Both the position numbers and the translations under genes were made by a program. Source: Calliopsis andreniformis (Eukaryota > Arthropoda > Insecta > Hymenoptera > Andrenidae). Taken from it: a stretch of DNA of 64,000 bases. The stretch lies in assembly GCF_051401765.1 (NCBI RefSeq), contig NC_135064.1, forward strand, positions 22,046,001 to 22,110,000, written 5' to 3'. Positions 1 through 11,429 of the stretch are shown piece by piece; the first letter of the stretch is position 1; each line of letters opens with the position of its first letter. The notes under the pieces are model-generated. The model was given only the letters and a program-made list of their open reading frames with translations. It was not told the DNA's origin and made no database searches.

Positions 1-3000
1 TTTTTAAATGATACATGTATTCAAATAAATAAGTCTAAAATTCATTTCCAAGGATTACCCCATTTTTCAAGCCATCCCTTGGCGCAACCCCTTAACAGCG
101 TGACCCCAGGTTGTGATAACGATAGCAGTTTTCTGCCCTCAGAGGCTTCCCCACAGTAGACTTCTTTATTAATTAACTCCACAATAAGGCTTCATTAGGC
201 AACGCGGATGACGCTTCCACGCGAAGGAAAATGAGGTGTCGTGATCCTGAGGGCTACGTCACGAAACAGTAGCCAATGGCCATCTCGCTGGAAAACTTTT
301 CGTACCGACGAATCCTGTTGGCTCAGCACGAGCACCACTTCACTTCGGCCAGCTGTCTTTTTCTTCTTCCGTGTGAACGTCTCGAGAAGCGAGACGCGTC
401 TCGTTGCATTCTCTTCGTGGGGCGAGTTTTTGATCGGTCGTAAAGCTGGCCCACAGTTTCTTTTAATCGTCATCGTAATCACCACTCTGTCTGCTTTAAT
501 TTTAGACCTCGAATTACAGTGGGATCTCCCTGGTCTTCGTAATGCCCTTTTGCTACTCGTGGCTGTCAGCTTTGATTTATTCCTCTCTAATGATGCTTAA
601 TGAAGGATTTACTAAAATGTGGAAATTAATAATCTTGTTTTTTGTAGAATCTTCTTGTCCACGTTATACTTCCTACCTTGTCTAACTTACGTTTAAAATT
701 CTACAAACTTTAAACCCATATAATTATCATAAATTTAGCAAGTACTTATATCTTCAGTTCTTCAATCCCAGTAGATGTCCTAATATTAGCGTTCCCAACT
801 TGCATAGAAGAATCTCAGTTTGCTATCAGTCTCATGTCAGCTGAACTAATCAATACATTTGGGAATGGGTCTTCTTAGGAATTCGATGTTCTTGAGCACA
901 TTGACAAGGGAAAACTGCGATAGTTCCTTTATCTTTCGCTACTGTTGCGAGAAAAGAAAAATCATCCGAGCAATGTTCAGAGGATCGAACAATAAAGAGT
1001 CGGTGTTTATTACTGGTGGACGACGTCGTAACACGAGGGTGCGAAGCGTGTTGTTACGATCGCAACATCGTACAACGATGGTTTAACGTCACACAGTGAT
1101 AACATATGACTCTTGCGGAAAATTCTCTCGTGTGATTATGTGCGCTGTTTACGATCATTATGGAAGAAAGCGAAGGCGAATATTTACGAGTACATGGCGT
1201 ATCGATCGAAAATATGAGAAGTAATTGACACGTCAACGCATGGAATATATCGACTTGGGTGTCGATAAGCTGCAGTGTGTTATTTATATTTCTTCCCTGT
1301 GCTTACAATAAAATTGATATATTAACCGGTCCAATGATCTTGTTTACTACGTACTCGAGTGTACGTACTGTTATGTAATATGTTTCTACAAGTTTATCTG
1401 TATCATTACATTGGATGGGAGCTCGCTAATTTTAAATATTGCACATACATTTTTTAGGGGAAATAGAGCATATAAAATGATTATTTAGATTCTAAAAAAT
1501 AGGACAATTTTGTAACCACAATTTTTTTATAGAAAATAAATTTCATTTTAGTTTTAAAGTATTTTTATGATATTGTTTGTCTCGTAATATGCAGAAGGGG
1601 TTGAATAAAAAAATAATATCGTTTCTATAGTTAACATAGAAGAAAAAATCTGCGAAGACTGAGGGACATAGAAAAGAATTCAATAAATTAAGAAGAGATC
1701 ACTCAGAGATCATATTCTCATATGTTAAGAGAAATAGAATCGCTTTCTAAAATTTCGTTACTTTTGGTTTCATCGTAAGCGCCACCAATGACGCAGAGAT
1801 AGAGGACGATAATTTCCTTGAGTAAACCAGGAAGGGAATCCTGTAAGCGCAACAGATAGTCCGTAAGGCAAAGGTGTAACGAATGACCACGATAACTCGA
1901 CTCGCTGCGTTCGCCTCGGTTACGAATACTAGAAGTGGAAAACATGCGAGATCACCGTTAAGGTTTCGGAAGTAGCTTTCAGAGAGTCGCAGACACGCGA
2001 GCAGTCGATGCGGTAATTCATTGAAAATTTATCACCTAGAAGCTTTCGAAGCTGTATCACGCGACCATACTGTTCCAATAGACAGTAATTTTATTATCCG
2101 CTACTTCTTCGTATATCCTTCGCCTTTTTATCGATTCTCGTCTTACAGAGAAAGTTCCTGGAACGCATTGGATATCGAGCACCCAGCTCTTACTAATATC
2201 GAAGTGCATGCGTTGAAAGGTCACAGGAAGTTCAGAGTAGTGATATTCCTTCGAAATTACATGAATAATGCAATCATTCGTGATACTATATGAAACAAAT
2301 GAATACGTAAGCAATGCTTCATTAGCACTTTTCTGAAACATGAACGACATCTATTATGTCCCCTTACAATTCTTGTACTTTCATTCATACTTTACTTCCT
2401 GTTAGTAATAACACACCTTTACATTAATTATATGTATCCTATCTGAGCGCATATTTAATTGATTCCAAGTAAGATAATCTGCATAAACCTGCTACAATAT
2501 GTCCCTTCTCTTTTTCTGCTAATTTCCATTAAAATATGAATACACGAACAATGCTCCATTAGCATTTTTACCATCACAACTGTCCCCTCTCTTTTCACCT
2601 AATTTCCATTTAAAATTCTTCTTAACATCGTTCGTACATAATGTAAATCAATATCTGCAATCATGTTAATGAGACTGTCAATCGTGTACGAGTGACATAT
2701 CGGTCAAAGCAATTAATACGATTTCGCAGAAAGCACAGAACAAAATTATAAATATGGTACATGGATATTGCATGAAAGAATTTCGAATCGTATTTTCCAA
2801 ACTAAATACCCTCGATTGTCACTTTGTTAAAGGAACGAGAATGTAATCGACGATACGTGCATATGGTACCCGCTGTTTTCTAAAATTGTCCAGGCACGCG
2901 TGTCCAACTCGCTCGCCTTTCTCGTTCAATGTCGTGGACCGTCCATGTTGGACGTTATCAACGCGTTAAGTTCAGTATGGCCACCGGAGCACCCAAACCA

Positions 3001-4839
3001 GTATTCCCACGCGAATGTCCTCCGAACCGTATCTAAAACTCCGTCGCGACGTGTTCCGCGAGATTTTTCTGCGAGCAGAATACGCTCGAAGAACGATTTG
3101 ATGCGTGCTGGCTACGAGAGGGGGGACTTAAGGAAACATTTAATATTTGCACGACACGAATCGATGTCAAGCATCGCCGTGGAATGATAGTCAAATATTG
3201 ATCGTTGGAACATGTTGTGTGGAGGTAGGAGCGATAAGCCGAAATTGAACAAAATGCTTTTTAGATAATACTAGTATTTATTATGTTTCAAGTTGTGGAA
3301 TTCTAAAATGCTACGAAGCCAATTTGCAACAGAGATAAGAATTATCTAATAGGAGAGAATAGGAATATGAGTGTTAAGTCAAAAGAGCTGGTATTTTAAA
3401 AACGTGGAAATTTAGAGAGCAGGTAGGGTATGGTTTATCTTAGATAAAATATAGTTTTATGTCGTCGTTTTATCAACCGAGGAGATATGGTTCACCACGT
3501 GTCCATTCACGTAACAGGGGTTTCAGTTCGAGCGGAAACAATTTGTGAAATCCTAGAGAGGAGTCTCGCGTCGTGAGCGAGACTCAAGGGGAATGAGACA
3601 ACCTTACACATCCTGTCTGGCAGACCCTACACAATCCACTAACCTGGATCACCTGCCACATTAATCCTTTTGACCTTTTCCTCGGCAGATAAGTCGCAGT
3701 TGCGGACAGTTTTAGGTTTCGTTTTGCCGTGTGCACCTGCTAAGCCGAAGGAACGTGAGAATCTCGCAGGGGGCAAGCTGGTTTCCTTCTTTTTAATCAT
3801 GATTTTCGGGCTATAAGGAACTTTCAGCGAGTTATGATGGATGAAGATGGTATGGAGATAATTGATTCATTAGACTCTGGAGGGTGATAGGAGTAGGATG
3901 ATTAATGTGTTATGGCTTATGTTGTTGCAACATCGTTTTAAATGGGATATCGAACTTTTCTTTTATTGAAAATGAAATGAAATTAAAGATAGTAATATTT
4001 TAAATATAATGAAGATTGCTTGATTCAGTATATAATATTAAAATTAAGATATAGAACTTCTATGATTATGCTGGTTTCTCATTTTATATTTAGCGGAAGT
4101 TTCGAAGCGAGGAGATCGTGAGCACCTCAGAAATGTCATCATAATTTTCCTATTCTGTATCTCTGAAGTATTCTCTAAAATATTCTGAAACTTGTTAAAG
4201 TGCACTCTTCCATAAACTTGCATTCACCCTTCAATGAAACTATCGATTATATATCTACAGTAATGTCTTCACAAATGTTATCATAACTTTTTATTCGGAG
4301 CATAATTTACTTCTGCATACTTCATTCGTAACTTTTCTAAAACTCAAGCCAATGTAACTTACAATTATTTATTAAGCTAACTTAGGTACTTCCCTTCAAC
4401 AACTAATCAAAGAACTCCTCACAACTTCTCCAAAACTACCCCAATTTACCTCTTCTACGACATAACAACTCTACTATCTCATTACAGTCTACTCGACCCA
4501 ATAACTCCCATAAAACTTATACACAATTCATTGCCTAACTTCTAACATATCACCCTAAACTTCGTCGATGGATTCCCAAAGAAACCTATTGCACAAATTC
4601 AGAACAACGACATTTCGCAAAGAAAAGTCTTCCTGTCCATATTCTGAAGACCAAAGTAAATCCATCTTCACTGACAGCATCACCCAAGATCATTCCCTTA
4701 AGGATTAATGTTCCTCGAGCAGCAGTGCATGCATCATTCCGTCACTAGGTGCGCGATGGTACACATCCAGCTACCCAGAGACTGAAAATTGACGATGAAC
4801 GTTGATGTGTGCTCGCGGCTGGTCTGAGGGTGGCGTCTT
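1..4839. other. AT-rich non-coding stretch, upstream of or within the 5' part of the EGFL7/8-like gene
   Basis: I see no convincing exon here. ORFs of 60-119 codons exist at 195-600, 2021-2350 and 2900-3187, but both strands are open together and none has recognisable protein features or paired splice sites in phase with neighbours. One perfect 9-bp hairpin (GAGTCTCGC, 7-base loop, GCGAGACTC) lies near 3562-3586. The missing signal-peptide exon of the EGFL gene could lie here or further left, but I could not find a hydrophobic N-terminus ending at a phase-2 donor. Confidence 0.5.
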
Positions 4840-5271
4840 AATTGCGCAACTGCTCACCACGGGGCAGGTTTAATCGGTTCGGGGCCAGTTCCTTTGTTCC
4901 CCGAACCTGCCGCGTTCCTGGCACCTCTCGCTGCGAACGAAATGGCGCGCGAGCAAGGAAAGTCGACGTCTGGCGATGCGAGCCACGTGGTTGTTGCGAC
5001 AGTGAACGTCGTGTCGCGTTTCACCGAACATGACAGCGACACGCCGAGATGCAATTTTCTCGCGGGCCAACGATGACGAAGTGGTTCCGCCGCGCCAGAT
5101 CGCCTCTCGACGCCCAATTATGAGCGATTCTCGCGCAGTACGCGTCAACTGAACCAACCGTGTCCTCTCTGGCTCGCGTGGGCCTCGCCAAATTTTCCGC
5201 TTGCCGGAAGAAGGCGACTCTGCGAGGCATTATCGTTTTTAGCATGGGTCGTATTAAAACAGATTTACGGG
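4840..5271 (+). promoter_or_regulatory. CpG-rich island ending in a good splice donor; possible promoter and 5' exon of the EGFL gene
   Basis: This segment is sharply richer in G+C and CpG than its flanks, as first exons often are in hymenopteran genomes. It ends with a strong donor (GGG followed by GTGAGT, cut after 5271). A short ORF from the ATG at 5245 reads nine codons up to this donor in phase 1. The first recognised EGFL exon at 6401 needs a phase-2 donor, so this would have to be an untranslated first exon or splice through an unseen exon. Promoter assignment is inferred from composition and position only. Confidence 0.35.
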
Positions 5272-6400
5272 GTGAGTCAGGAGAAACAAGACCCCTGAAT
5301 ATTTTCGATATTTCTGTAGCTGAGAGACAGACTAACTCAAGTCCATTTTTTTAAAATTAAGTTTCCACGGGATGTGACTCCGTTTTCTTTATTTTATTAG
5401 AGTAACAGGAATTTAGTTAATGTTTGATTATAAGTGAAGGAAATTTAACAATATAAATTACTTGAAGTACTATGTTAAGAAATGTGTAATTCCATTTGTT
5501 TTTCGGCCCACCTGAAAAATAACGAAAGTGCAGATTTATCGTTGTAGCAAAAAAATTCTTGAGATAAAATTTCACTATTTAAAGAAATATGTACATATAC
5601 AGTTATAGGAAACAAATTTTTCTAAGATCATTCTTTTTACGAGATTTCAAGGTCATCAGTATTTTTTTAAATGAGATTGGAGAGCATAAAAAGCAAATTC
5701 ACCGACCATATTAATCATAGGTATCATTTTAATCATTCTATCTCGAGATATTTGTATCTGAAGATTAAAATTACTAAGAATTCCCAACAAACGAGAAACT
5801 ATGAAGTGGTCATTCTTCTGGCCTCAATAAACATGAAAAGTACTCCCCACTGTTAATTTTTCACAGTAATCCGCAAATATAAGCAGGCTTGTATAGAAAT
5901 TTAGGCTTTCATTTCTCCGAACGAATTCCGATAGAAGCAATAAAAGCTGTCAAAGGGGATCAATTACAACGAAGGCTGCAATCTAAATAATCCCTCCCTA
6001 CTTGAGAGTAATCTGAAGTAATCCGGTGCTTTTTAAGAGAAAACAAAGCTGTTGCTTCGAAAGCCTGTTACGCGTCCGGTTATTGAATCGGAGCATAAAC
6101 GCGCTCCTCGAAATTGTCCCCTCTGCACTTAACGATCCTCCATTTCCATTTCGATTCAGCAATGCAAACGAAGGCGTGCACTGTATCGATTCGATCGCGA
6201 TCGCTATCGGGACAATCGATTCCTTAATTTCATTTCATCTCGTCACAGATTGACAACGGCGACGCGGTTCTTAATAACGAATGCAAAGCCGAAGACGTTC
6301 GTTCGATAAGAGCGCAGCCCCTCGGTAAACAATTTAGCATTGAGATATTTGAACTGTGCCTCGTCTCGTTTTAATCTTTCAACCTGCTTTTGTGTTCCAG
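5272..6400 (+). other. AT-rich stretch before the first recognised EGFL exon
   Basis: No supported exon. It ends in a textbook polypyrimidine tract and acceptor (TTTTGTGTTCCAG, ending at 6400). A weak possible mini-exon from an ATG at 6281 to a donor after 6324 would leave a 76-bp intron and joins in phase, but its 14 codons are basic and not signal-peptide-like. Confidence 0.4.
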
Positions 6401-6466
6401 GAGGCGAGTTTGCACCAGGTCGGTTCCCACTTCAACCACGCATCACCATCGAAGTGGACAGATTAG
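6401..6466 (+). CDS. slow: EGFL exon: start of the EMI-like region
   Basis: Acceptor TTCCAG is directly before it and donor GTGAGA after it. The one leading base completes a codon from an unseen phase-2 exon. It then reads [20 protein letters not shown] and ends in AG, which joins the next exon's C to make Ser. The RxVC start is typical of the EMI domain in EGFL proteins. It is the least certain exon, because the following EMI core is very short. Confidence 0.6.
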   Translation, partial: EASLHQVGSHFNHASPSKWTD

Positions 6467-9400
6467 GTGAGATTGAAGAATTGTAGCGCAAGTAAATTAG
6501 ATTACGATAAAAAGTTTTTGTTAGTGGATAGAAGATTGTTAGTGTTTTTCTGCAAAGAGATTGAGTTCCTTTTAGGTTTCTTAATATTTTCAATATTAAG
6601 ACCGATACGTCTCCTAGCTTCTTCTGCTGCCCAGGATGGACGCAAGCTACCCAATTGAGCTTCGGATGCACCAAACGTAAGTTCTAGTATTTGAATAGAA
6701 CAATGTAAATTACATTAAGGAAAGGATAGGTTCCCCTTTAAATATTCATCAGAATGTTATGTTTGGGATTTTATTTGTTCTTTTAGCTAGCTGTCCTCTT
6801 CCTTGCTTAAACAGAGGCGTATGCACTTCTCCTGGCAGATGCACATGTCCCAAAGGATATACTGGCAACCAGTGTCAGACAGGTAATGTCACACACGAAT
6901 GCATATCGGTTCTGAATGCTCATTCCAGATGCTAGCACGTCTGACGTTAAAATATGTGTACTAACTGTAAGAGATATTCACTTCTCTGTCAGCTTCCTCA
7001 TTTTTATCTGTAGTCATAAGACAAAATAATATAAATCACATGTTCCGTTTTTCAAGATGTTAACGTTCAAAACGTTGAATTTGTGTTCTATATTACAGAC
7101 TTGCATTTTACTAATTCCCATTTTTTCAAGGAAAACTCTCTACTCTTCAATCTATTTTCTCTAAAACTCCAAATTGCATTTTGTAGATTTTAATTCAAAT
7201 ATAAATTCAGTTTTCATGAAAATGTGACTTACGTTGCTGTGTGTACCTACCATATAACCACAGACACATGTAGAAATGATTTTTAAGAACACCCTATCCT
7301 TTCGTCCCAGTAATCTCAGTAAAAGTAAGTACGCCTGCACCAAGTTAACGATGCAGATGACGAACGACCGCCGTTAAATCGTAAAGTATCCATGAATCGA
7401 TAGTCAGTGCAGGAGTACGTCCTCGCAGCTAGTCGATCGTTAGGCGTAATTAAATCGATGCAGCGCGATATGCGACTCGATAGCATTGCACGAATACCGA
7501 GCCGACTGGGCGTATTGTGTTGTCCAGCAGCGGGCTGCTTTCGATAGATTTACGAGCGATTTCATTATGCTATGCGGACGTTCTAATTACTAGGCCCCCA
7601 GGTGAGCAGTGTCGGTGTGCTGCTCCCGATTCGACTGAAAAGTCCTTTCGTGGCAGATAGTTTCGACACCCCTTGGGGACCTTAACTCGTTAAACTGAGT
7701 TCCAGGAGAACCTATACGCTCACAGTTAATAATGCCACTTTAAGTGACTTTATTACGTGCATGTGCATTAATGATCGGAAGTTTAGTACCACTAGAAATT
7801 TACATTACGAATTTAAATCTAGTTCAGTACCTTGTGATAGCTTGCTTTGCAACATATTTTACCCTGTGGTATAATTACAATGAGATAATTGTGATTATCT
7901 GGTATTTGATACAAGTGAAAATGTTTCTCTTTATGGGCCTCTTAGTGTAACTTCCCATTAATAACAGTTTCACTAACTTCGCATATTTCCCTAATTTTTC
8001 AATCCACTGTGTCTGTTAAAAGGAAACAAGTTTCTCAATTTCCTCTGCATCCAGATCATTCTCTCGCATTAATCCAAGAACGAGTTACTCTAAATGGTAA
8101 CAGTCGCCCCCCATCCTTGCAGTTTATCCTCGATCGACCAGCGACTTACCAACTAATTTAAATTCCCATAATTTATTCATTAAAATCCTCCAGCAGCCCA
8201 CGGCCGAGAATTTCGCGGGATCGACGGAAATCACACGAGGTACGCGCGACACCCCTCGTTCGAGAATCGAAGGATTTCACGCTGGATAAACTGTCGCCCC
8301 TGTTCCTCGCAAATTAATACTTCGCGAATTAACATAACTTGTCCACCAACGTTGCAGACGTCGACGAGTGCGTGACAGAGAAGCCCTGCGATCAGCTTTG
8401 CAGAAACCTACCGGGGACCTACGAGTGCCACTGTAGACCCGGTTTTCAACTTCAGAAAGACGGGCAGTCCTGTCGTAAGAACGGTGAGTAAACAAAATCA
8501 TCTAGAGGAATTCATAACCGATGAAACGATCTGTTTTCGAGACACTCCCAGAGTGACTAATAGCTACAGTAATGTTCGAGTGTTTGCTGAGGGTCCACTT
8601 TCAATTGCTGCTTCCAAAAGCCCACGCGAAGCAATGCCACTGGAAGACTACTTTTGAATAGCTTCCAGTTTCCGCGATCTTTGTTTTCGGCTTTCTGACA
8701 GCTGCTTCGCCCACGGTGTTTTCGGTAGATGGCTTTCTCTAGCAATAGCAGTGGTTTTGAACTTTAGCATGGTCTGTGGAAGGTTGAAGTATACTCGGTG
8801 CTCGAGAAATAGAGGGTATACAGTATTCGTCGATAGGAAAATAGAACAAGATTTTATTGTATGAGTGAATAGTAAGTTTTGATATGTTATATCTGAAAAA
8901 AATCTTCAATATTGAGATTTATGATTACGTAGAGATACTAAGCAAAGTTGAGGCCTGGGCACATAAGCTTAACACTATAATTTGCAGGAATTAATTAATA
9001 TGTTACCACTGGGTTCCTCTCAGATTTTTAACAAAGCTGTACAATTGTAACTCCTTAAAGCACTGAAAACTTGAAACAACTGTAAGAACAAATCACAACT
9101 GTAAGAACAGCCCACGAGGTCCGTGAGTCCCAAGTAGTGGGCGTATTTGTTACGTTCTCCTCTCCCAAGTGTTTCAACCGCAAACAAACGTAGCAATAAC
9201 GATTCCAGACGAAGCAGCTTACGTCGTCAAAGTCGTGCTTCGCCTCCTCGACCACGATAACCAAGCACATATCGGAAGTAGCGTCGTCTCCAAGCGCGAA
9301 GGCCTGCGATCATCGCTCATATTGGCTTGCTTTAACAGATCACGTGTACATTTTTTACAGACACTGAAGACAGCGCGTTCGAGGCTCGAGATTTGGAGGA

Positions 9401-10845
9401 TGACTTCCACGAACCGACCACAACGAAACGTCCGTCGATTTCCACGCACGGTTCGTAAACAGCAGGCTCTGTTCTTGTTTCTTTTTATTTCGATTCGAGA
9501 TGCTTTGAATACGAAAGTGTCGCGATGCTCCGTGTTCTTCCAGTCCAGGGTTGCCATAGGAATTCCCTCCTTGGGTATAGTGAGAGAAATTGGGAGGTGG
9601 GGTAAGAAGTGTTGGTGTGTTCTTTTGGTGTAGATCTAGGTCTTAGACCAGAATTAGACCTTAGCAACATAATACAGGGTAATCAGTTTATCTGGAAACC
9701 CTCCGAGTATTGGCAGCATTTATTGTAATTACTATTAACATTGTAAGTGCTACCAACACTCATTAGAGGGTTTTCAGATAAACTGATCGACCTCTACAAT
9801 AGAACACCCCTTATTTCTTTCACCACCTACTAATTTCCCGCTATATTCAAAGAGAGAATTCGTGTGGCAACCCTGTTACAGCCTGACGTCAAAAAGTTCT
9901 GTTTGCAGATACGGAGAATGAGGTGGCCGACGGTGACCTCGATCAGGACTACGAGATTATCCTGAAAAGGCTCACCAAGCTCGAAAAGGTACGTCGGACA
10001 ATGGCTCCTCTGTATTTATGTTATTTGACTTGTAAAGGAGATATATGTATGTTTTCTTTGCGAGCGGCCAGGGAATACGGCGGAACTCGAAGGATTTCTT
10101 TCCTTTTTTCCAATACGAATTTCCATTCCTGAGGTTCGCTGAAGATACCGCGCAGCATCCGTTATGTAAACCTATCGTTATCTGAATAACCCGCACCCAC
10201 GATGCTCTGTTATTCGAGCAGAATGTATTTGTATGGGACGTTCCTTTTCTTATCGAAATAGCTTTTTGCGAGTGTTGCATATAATAAGGGTCTGGAAAAA
10301 TTGGTAGTGTATGTAATACTGCAAAATTTAGTATTGTTATGGAATGTTTGTTATGTTTCTTGAGTATCTTTGAGACTCAAAACTGTGAAATTCTGCTTTC
10401 TGATTCATTTTAATAATGTGTAATGCTAGGTGAGCTTGGAAAGTGTTTTATAAGGAGATGCATTCAATATTCGTATTTTTTTTATAGCAATTTGCAAAGG
10501 GAAGGAAGAGGGATATCGACGCCACGGAAATGAGCACCAAGGTGGCATCAGTCATGGAAAGTATCAATGAAATGAAGAGGGCTGTTGAAAATATGGTAAG
10601 TATCCAGTACATAATTGCTAATGTCGATATTTGATAGAACATGCGATAAATATTGATTTAAAAAACGTAATTTTCAGCAATTGATGCAGCAAGAAATATA
10701 CGAAATGCGAAGTAAGCTGAGGGAGTACGAGATAGAGACTAGAAAAATGCAACACTTGACTAACCGAGTCGTAGATTTAGAAAATCGTATGAGATTACGA
10801 TGCAGAACAGCGATACCGATAAACGGTGGTTCGTTAAATTTTTAG
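6401..10845 (+). CDS. slow: EGFL7/8-like secreted protein (EMI-like, EGF, cbEGF, coiled coil), 5' end missing
   Basis: Eight exons join without a frame break: 6401-6466, 6618-6676, 6787-6882, 8358-8483, 9361-9450, 9909-9988, 10488-10595 and 10678-10845. They give about 263 residues ending at TAG 10843-10845. Order: start of an EMI-like region (RRVC), EMI end motif FFCCPGWTQ, one EGF domain, one Ca-binding EGF domain (DVDEC), an acidic Thr-rich linker and a charged coiled-coil tail. This is the layout of vertebrate EGFL7/EGFL8 and Drosophila Slowdown, a secreted factor acting with thrombospondin at muscle-tendon junctions. That role is taken from the family. The signal-peptide exon is not found, and the middle of the EMI domain seems absent. 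AATAAA lies at 11012. The family call is firm; the exact orthologue (slow versus EGFL8 naming) is inferred. Confidence 0.88.
6618..6676 (+). CDS. slow: EGFL exon: EMI-domain end (CCPGW)
   Basis: Reads [19 protein letters not shown] plus one base, between acceptor CTCCTAG and donor GTAAGT. The double Cys followed by PGW is the hallmark of the end of EMI domains, and GC near the end leads into the first EGF repeat. Confidence 0.8.
6787..6882 (+). CDS. slow: EGFL exon: first EGF domain
   Basis: Acceptor TTTTAG, donor GTAATG. Six cysteines are spaced C-x3-C-x5-C-x5-C-x1-C-x8-C, with the [14 protein letters not shown] pattern of a classical EGF domain. No calcium-binding consensus. It ends in phase 1 and supplies the first base of the Asp that begins the next domain. 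Confidence 0.93.
8358..8483 (+). CDS. slow: EGFL exon: calcium-binding EGF domain
   Basis: Acceptor GTTGCAG, donor GTGAGT, phase 1 at both ends. Begins D-V-D-E-C, the calcium-binding EGF signature, with cysteines C-x5-C-x3-C-x8-C-x1-C-x12-C. The stretch [10 protein letters not shown] fits the Asp/Asn beta-hydroxylation consensus C-x-[DN]-x4-[FY]-x-C. In family members this domain directly follows the first EGF repeat, as here. Confidence 0.95.
9361..9450 (+). CDS. slow: EGFL exon: acidic Thr-rich linker, possible cassette exon
   Basis: Acceptor TTTTTTACAG, donor GTTCGT (weaker). Phase 1 at both ends and 90 nt long, so skipping it would keep the frame. It encodes [18 protein letters not shown] and then [12 protein letters not shown], an acidic segment followed by a Thr/Ser/Pro stretch that could be O-glycosylated. 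No cysteines. It sits between the cbEGF domain and the coiled coil. Confidence 0.7.
9675..9794. mobile_element. Mariner/Tc1-type MITE, 120 bp
   Basis: Long terminal inverted repeats: CAGTTTATCTGGAAACCCTC on the left matches CAGTTTATCTGAAAACCCTC read back from the right, and similarity continues inward for about 20 more bases. Both ends are flanked by TA (9673-9674 and 9795-9796). The outermost left bases CAGGGTAATCAG resemble mariner ends. No coding capacity. It lies in the intron between EGFL exons 9361-9450 and 9909-9988. Confidence 0.7.
9909..9988 (+). CDS. slow: EGFL exon: start of the coiled-coil tail
   Basis: Acceptor GTTTGCAG, donor GTACGT, phase 1 in and phase 0 out. Reads an acidic segment, then [11 protein letters not shown], the start of a leucine-rich amphipathic helix. 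Confidence 0.88.
10488..10595 (+). CDS. slow: EGFL exon: basic patch and helical segment
   Basis: Acceptor TTTTTTTATAG, donor GTAAGT; 36 codons, phase 0. A basic run FAKGRKRD, a possible dibasic cleavage or matrix/heparin-binding site, is followed by a helix with [18 protein letters not shown] heptads. Confidence 0.88.
10678..10845 (+). CDS. slow: EGFL terminal exon: end of coiled coil and stop
   Basis: Acceptor TTTTCAG, 55 codons and TAG. Heptad-like leucines, isoleucines and methionines ([20 protein letters not shown], then [15 protein letters not shown]) form a coiled coil. A single Cys (RLRCRTAIP) near the C-terminus resembles the Cys-bearing tail of EGFL7. Confidence 0.9.
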   Translation, partial: QLMQQEIYEMRSKLREYEIETRKMQHLTNRVVDLENRMRLRCRTAIPINGGSLNF

Positions 10846-11011
10846 TACTGTAATGGATATGAAAAATATCAAAAGTTTTGGGCATTGCCCGTAGACATAG
10901 TATTTATGTAAGAAAATTTTTATACAAGTAATCACACTATCACTGCCATTTTCGTAGCTTTTTTTAGTGGAGTGTAAGTTAATCTTTGTGATCATTTGTA
11001 TTCAGCTTTGT

Positions 11012-11017
11012 AATAAA
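11012..11017 (+). terminator. slow: Polyadenylation signal of the EGFL gene
   Basis: AATAAA lies 167 bases after the EGFL stop codon; it is the first canonical hexamer downstream on this strand. Confidence 0.75.
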
Positions 11018-11091
11018 AACGTAAAGCAAAGTTTGATGACTCCTATTGAGTTAAGGAAGACACTGTATACCTATCACTTATGGTAATATAG

Positions 11092-11108
11092 TTTATTTTC
11101 ATTTTATT
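11092..11108 (-). terminator. Polyadenylation signals of the LLPH gene
   Basis: TTTATT at 11092-11097 and 11103-11108 reads AATAAA on the minus strand, 59-75 bases beyond the LLPH stop codon. This places the LLPH cleavage site close to the EGFL cleavage site. Confidence 0.65.
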
Positions 11109-11166
11109 CAACGTAAGGAGGTCAAAAAATAAGGCCTTAATTAATATCGGTAATTTTACATGGAAG

Positions 11167-11429
11167 TCAATTATGTTTTGCCGCTTTCTTTTGTTTCCTC
11201 GTTAATCTTTTACGTGGTTTGGCGGTTCCCTTTTGCGATTTTGCTCTGCCTTTCTTGTGTTTTGCGATCTTTCTCCTGTTCATCCATACTGGATAATTTC
11301 CGTATTGATCTTTTAACGTTCTTTTATTGTATACTCTGCTACCATTATCAACGTCCATCTTCTCTGAACCATTGGCTTCTGTGTCCCCTTTTGAGTTTGT
11401 ATTTTCCTTTATTGTTTTTGCATCAACAA
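11167..11429 (-). CDS. LLPH: LLPH exon 2
   Basis: Acceptor TTCAG, then VVDAKTIKEN, an acidic/polar spacer ending near MDVDNG, the WMNRR motif, and a C-terminal tail of Lys/Arg repeats that should act as a nucleolar localisation signal. TGA at 11167-11169. Confidence 0.95.

Noticed and set aside
195..600. Overlapping 96- and 119-codon ORFs on both strands
   Set aside because: Hydrophobic C-terminal text on the plus strand but no signal-like start, no domain and no splice site that fits the EGFL gene.
5245..5271. Nine-codon start ORF before the donor at 5271
   Set aside because: Ends in phase 1, so it cannot join the EGFL exon at 6401; treated as possible untranslated exon only.
6281..6324. 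Mini-exon joining EGFL exon 6401 in the right phase
   Set aside because: Its 14 codons are basic and polar, not a signal peptide; the frame begins just after a stop and the donor is only moderate.
9169..9633. 154-codon plus-strand ORF over an EGFL exon
   Set aside because: A shadow in another frame of the exon at 9361-9450.
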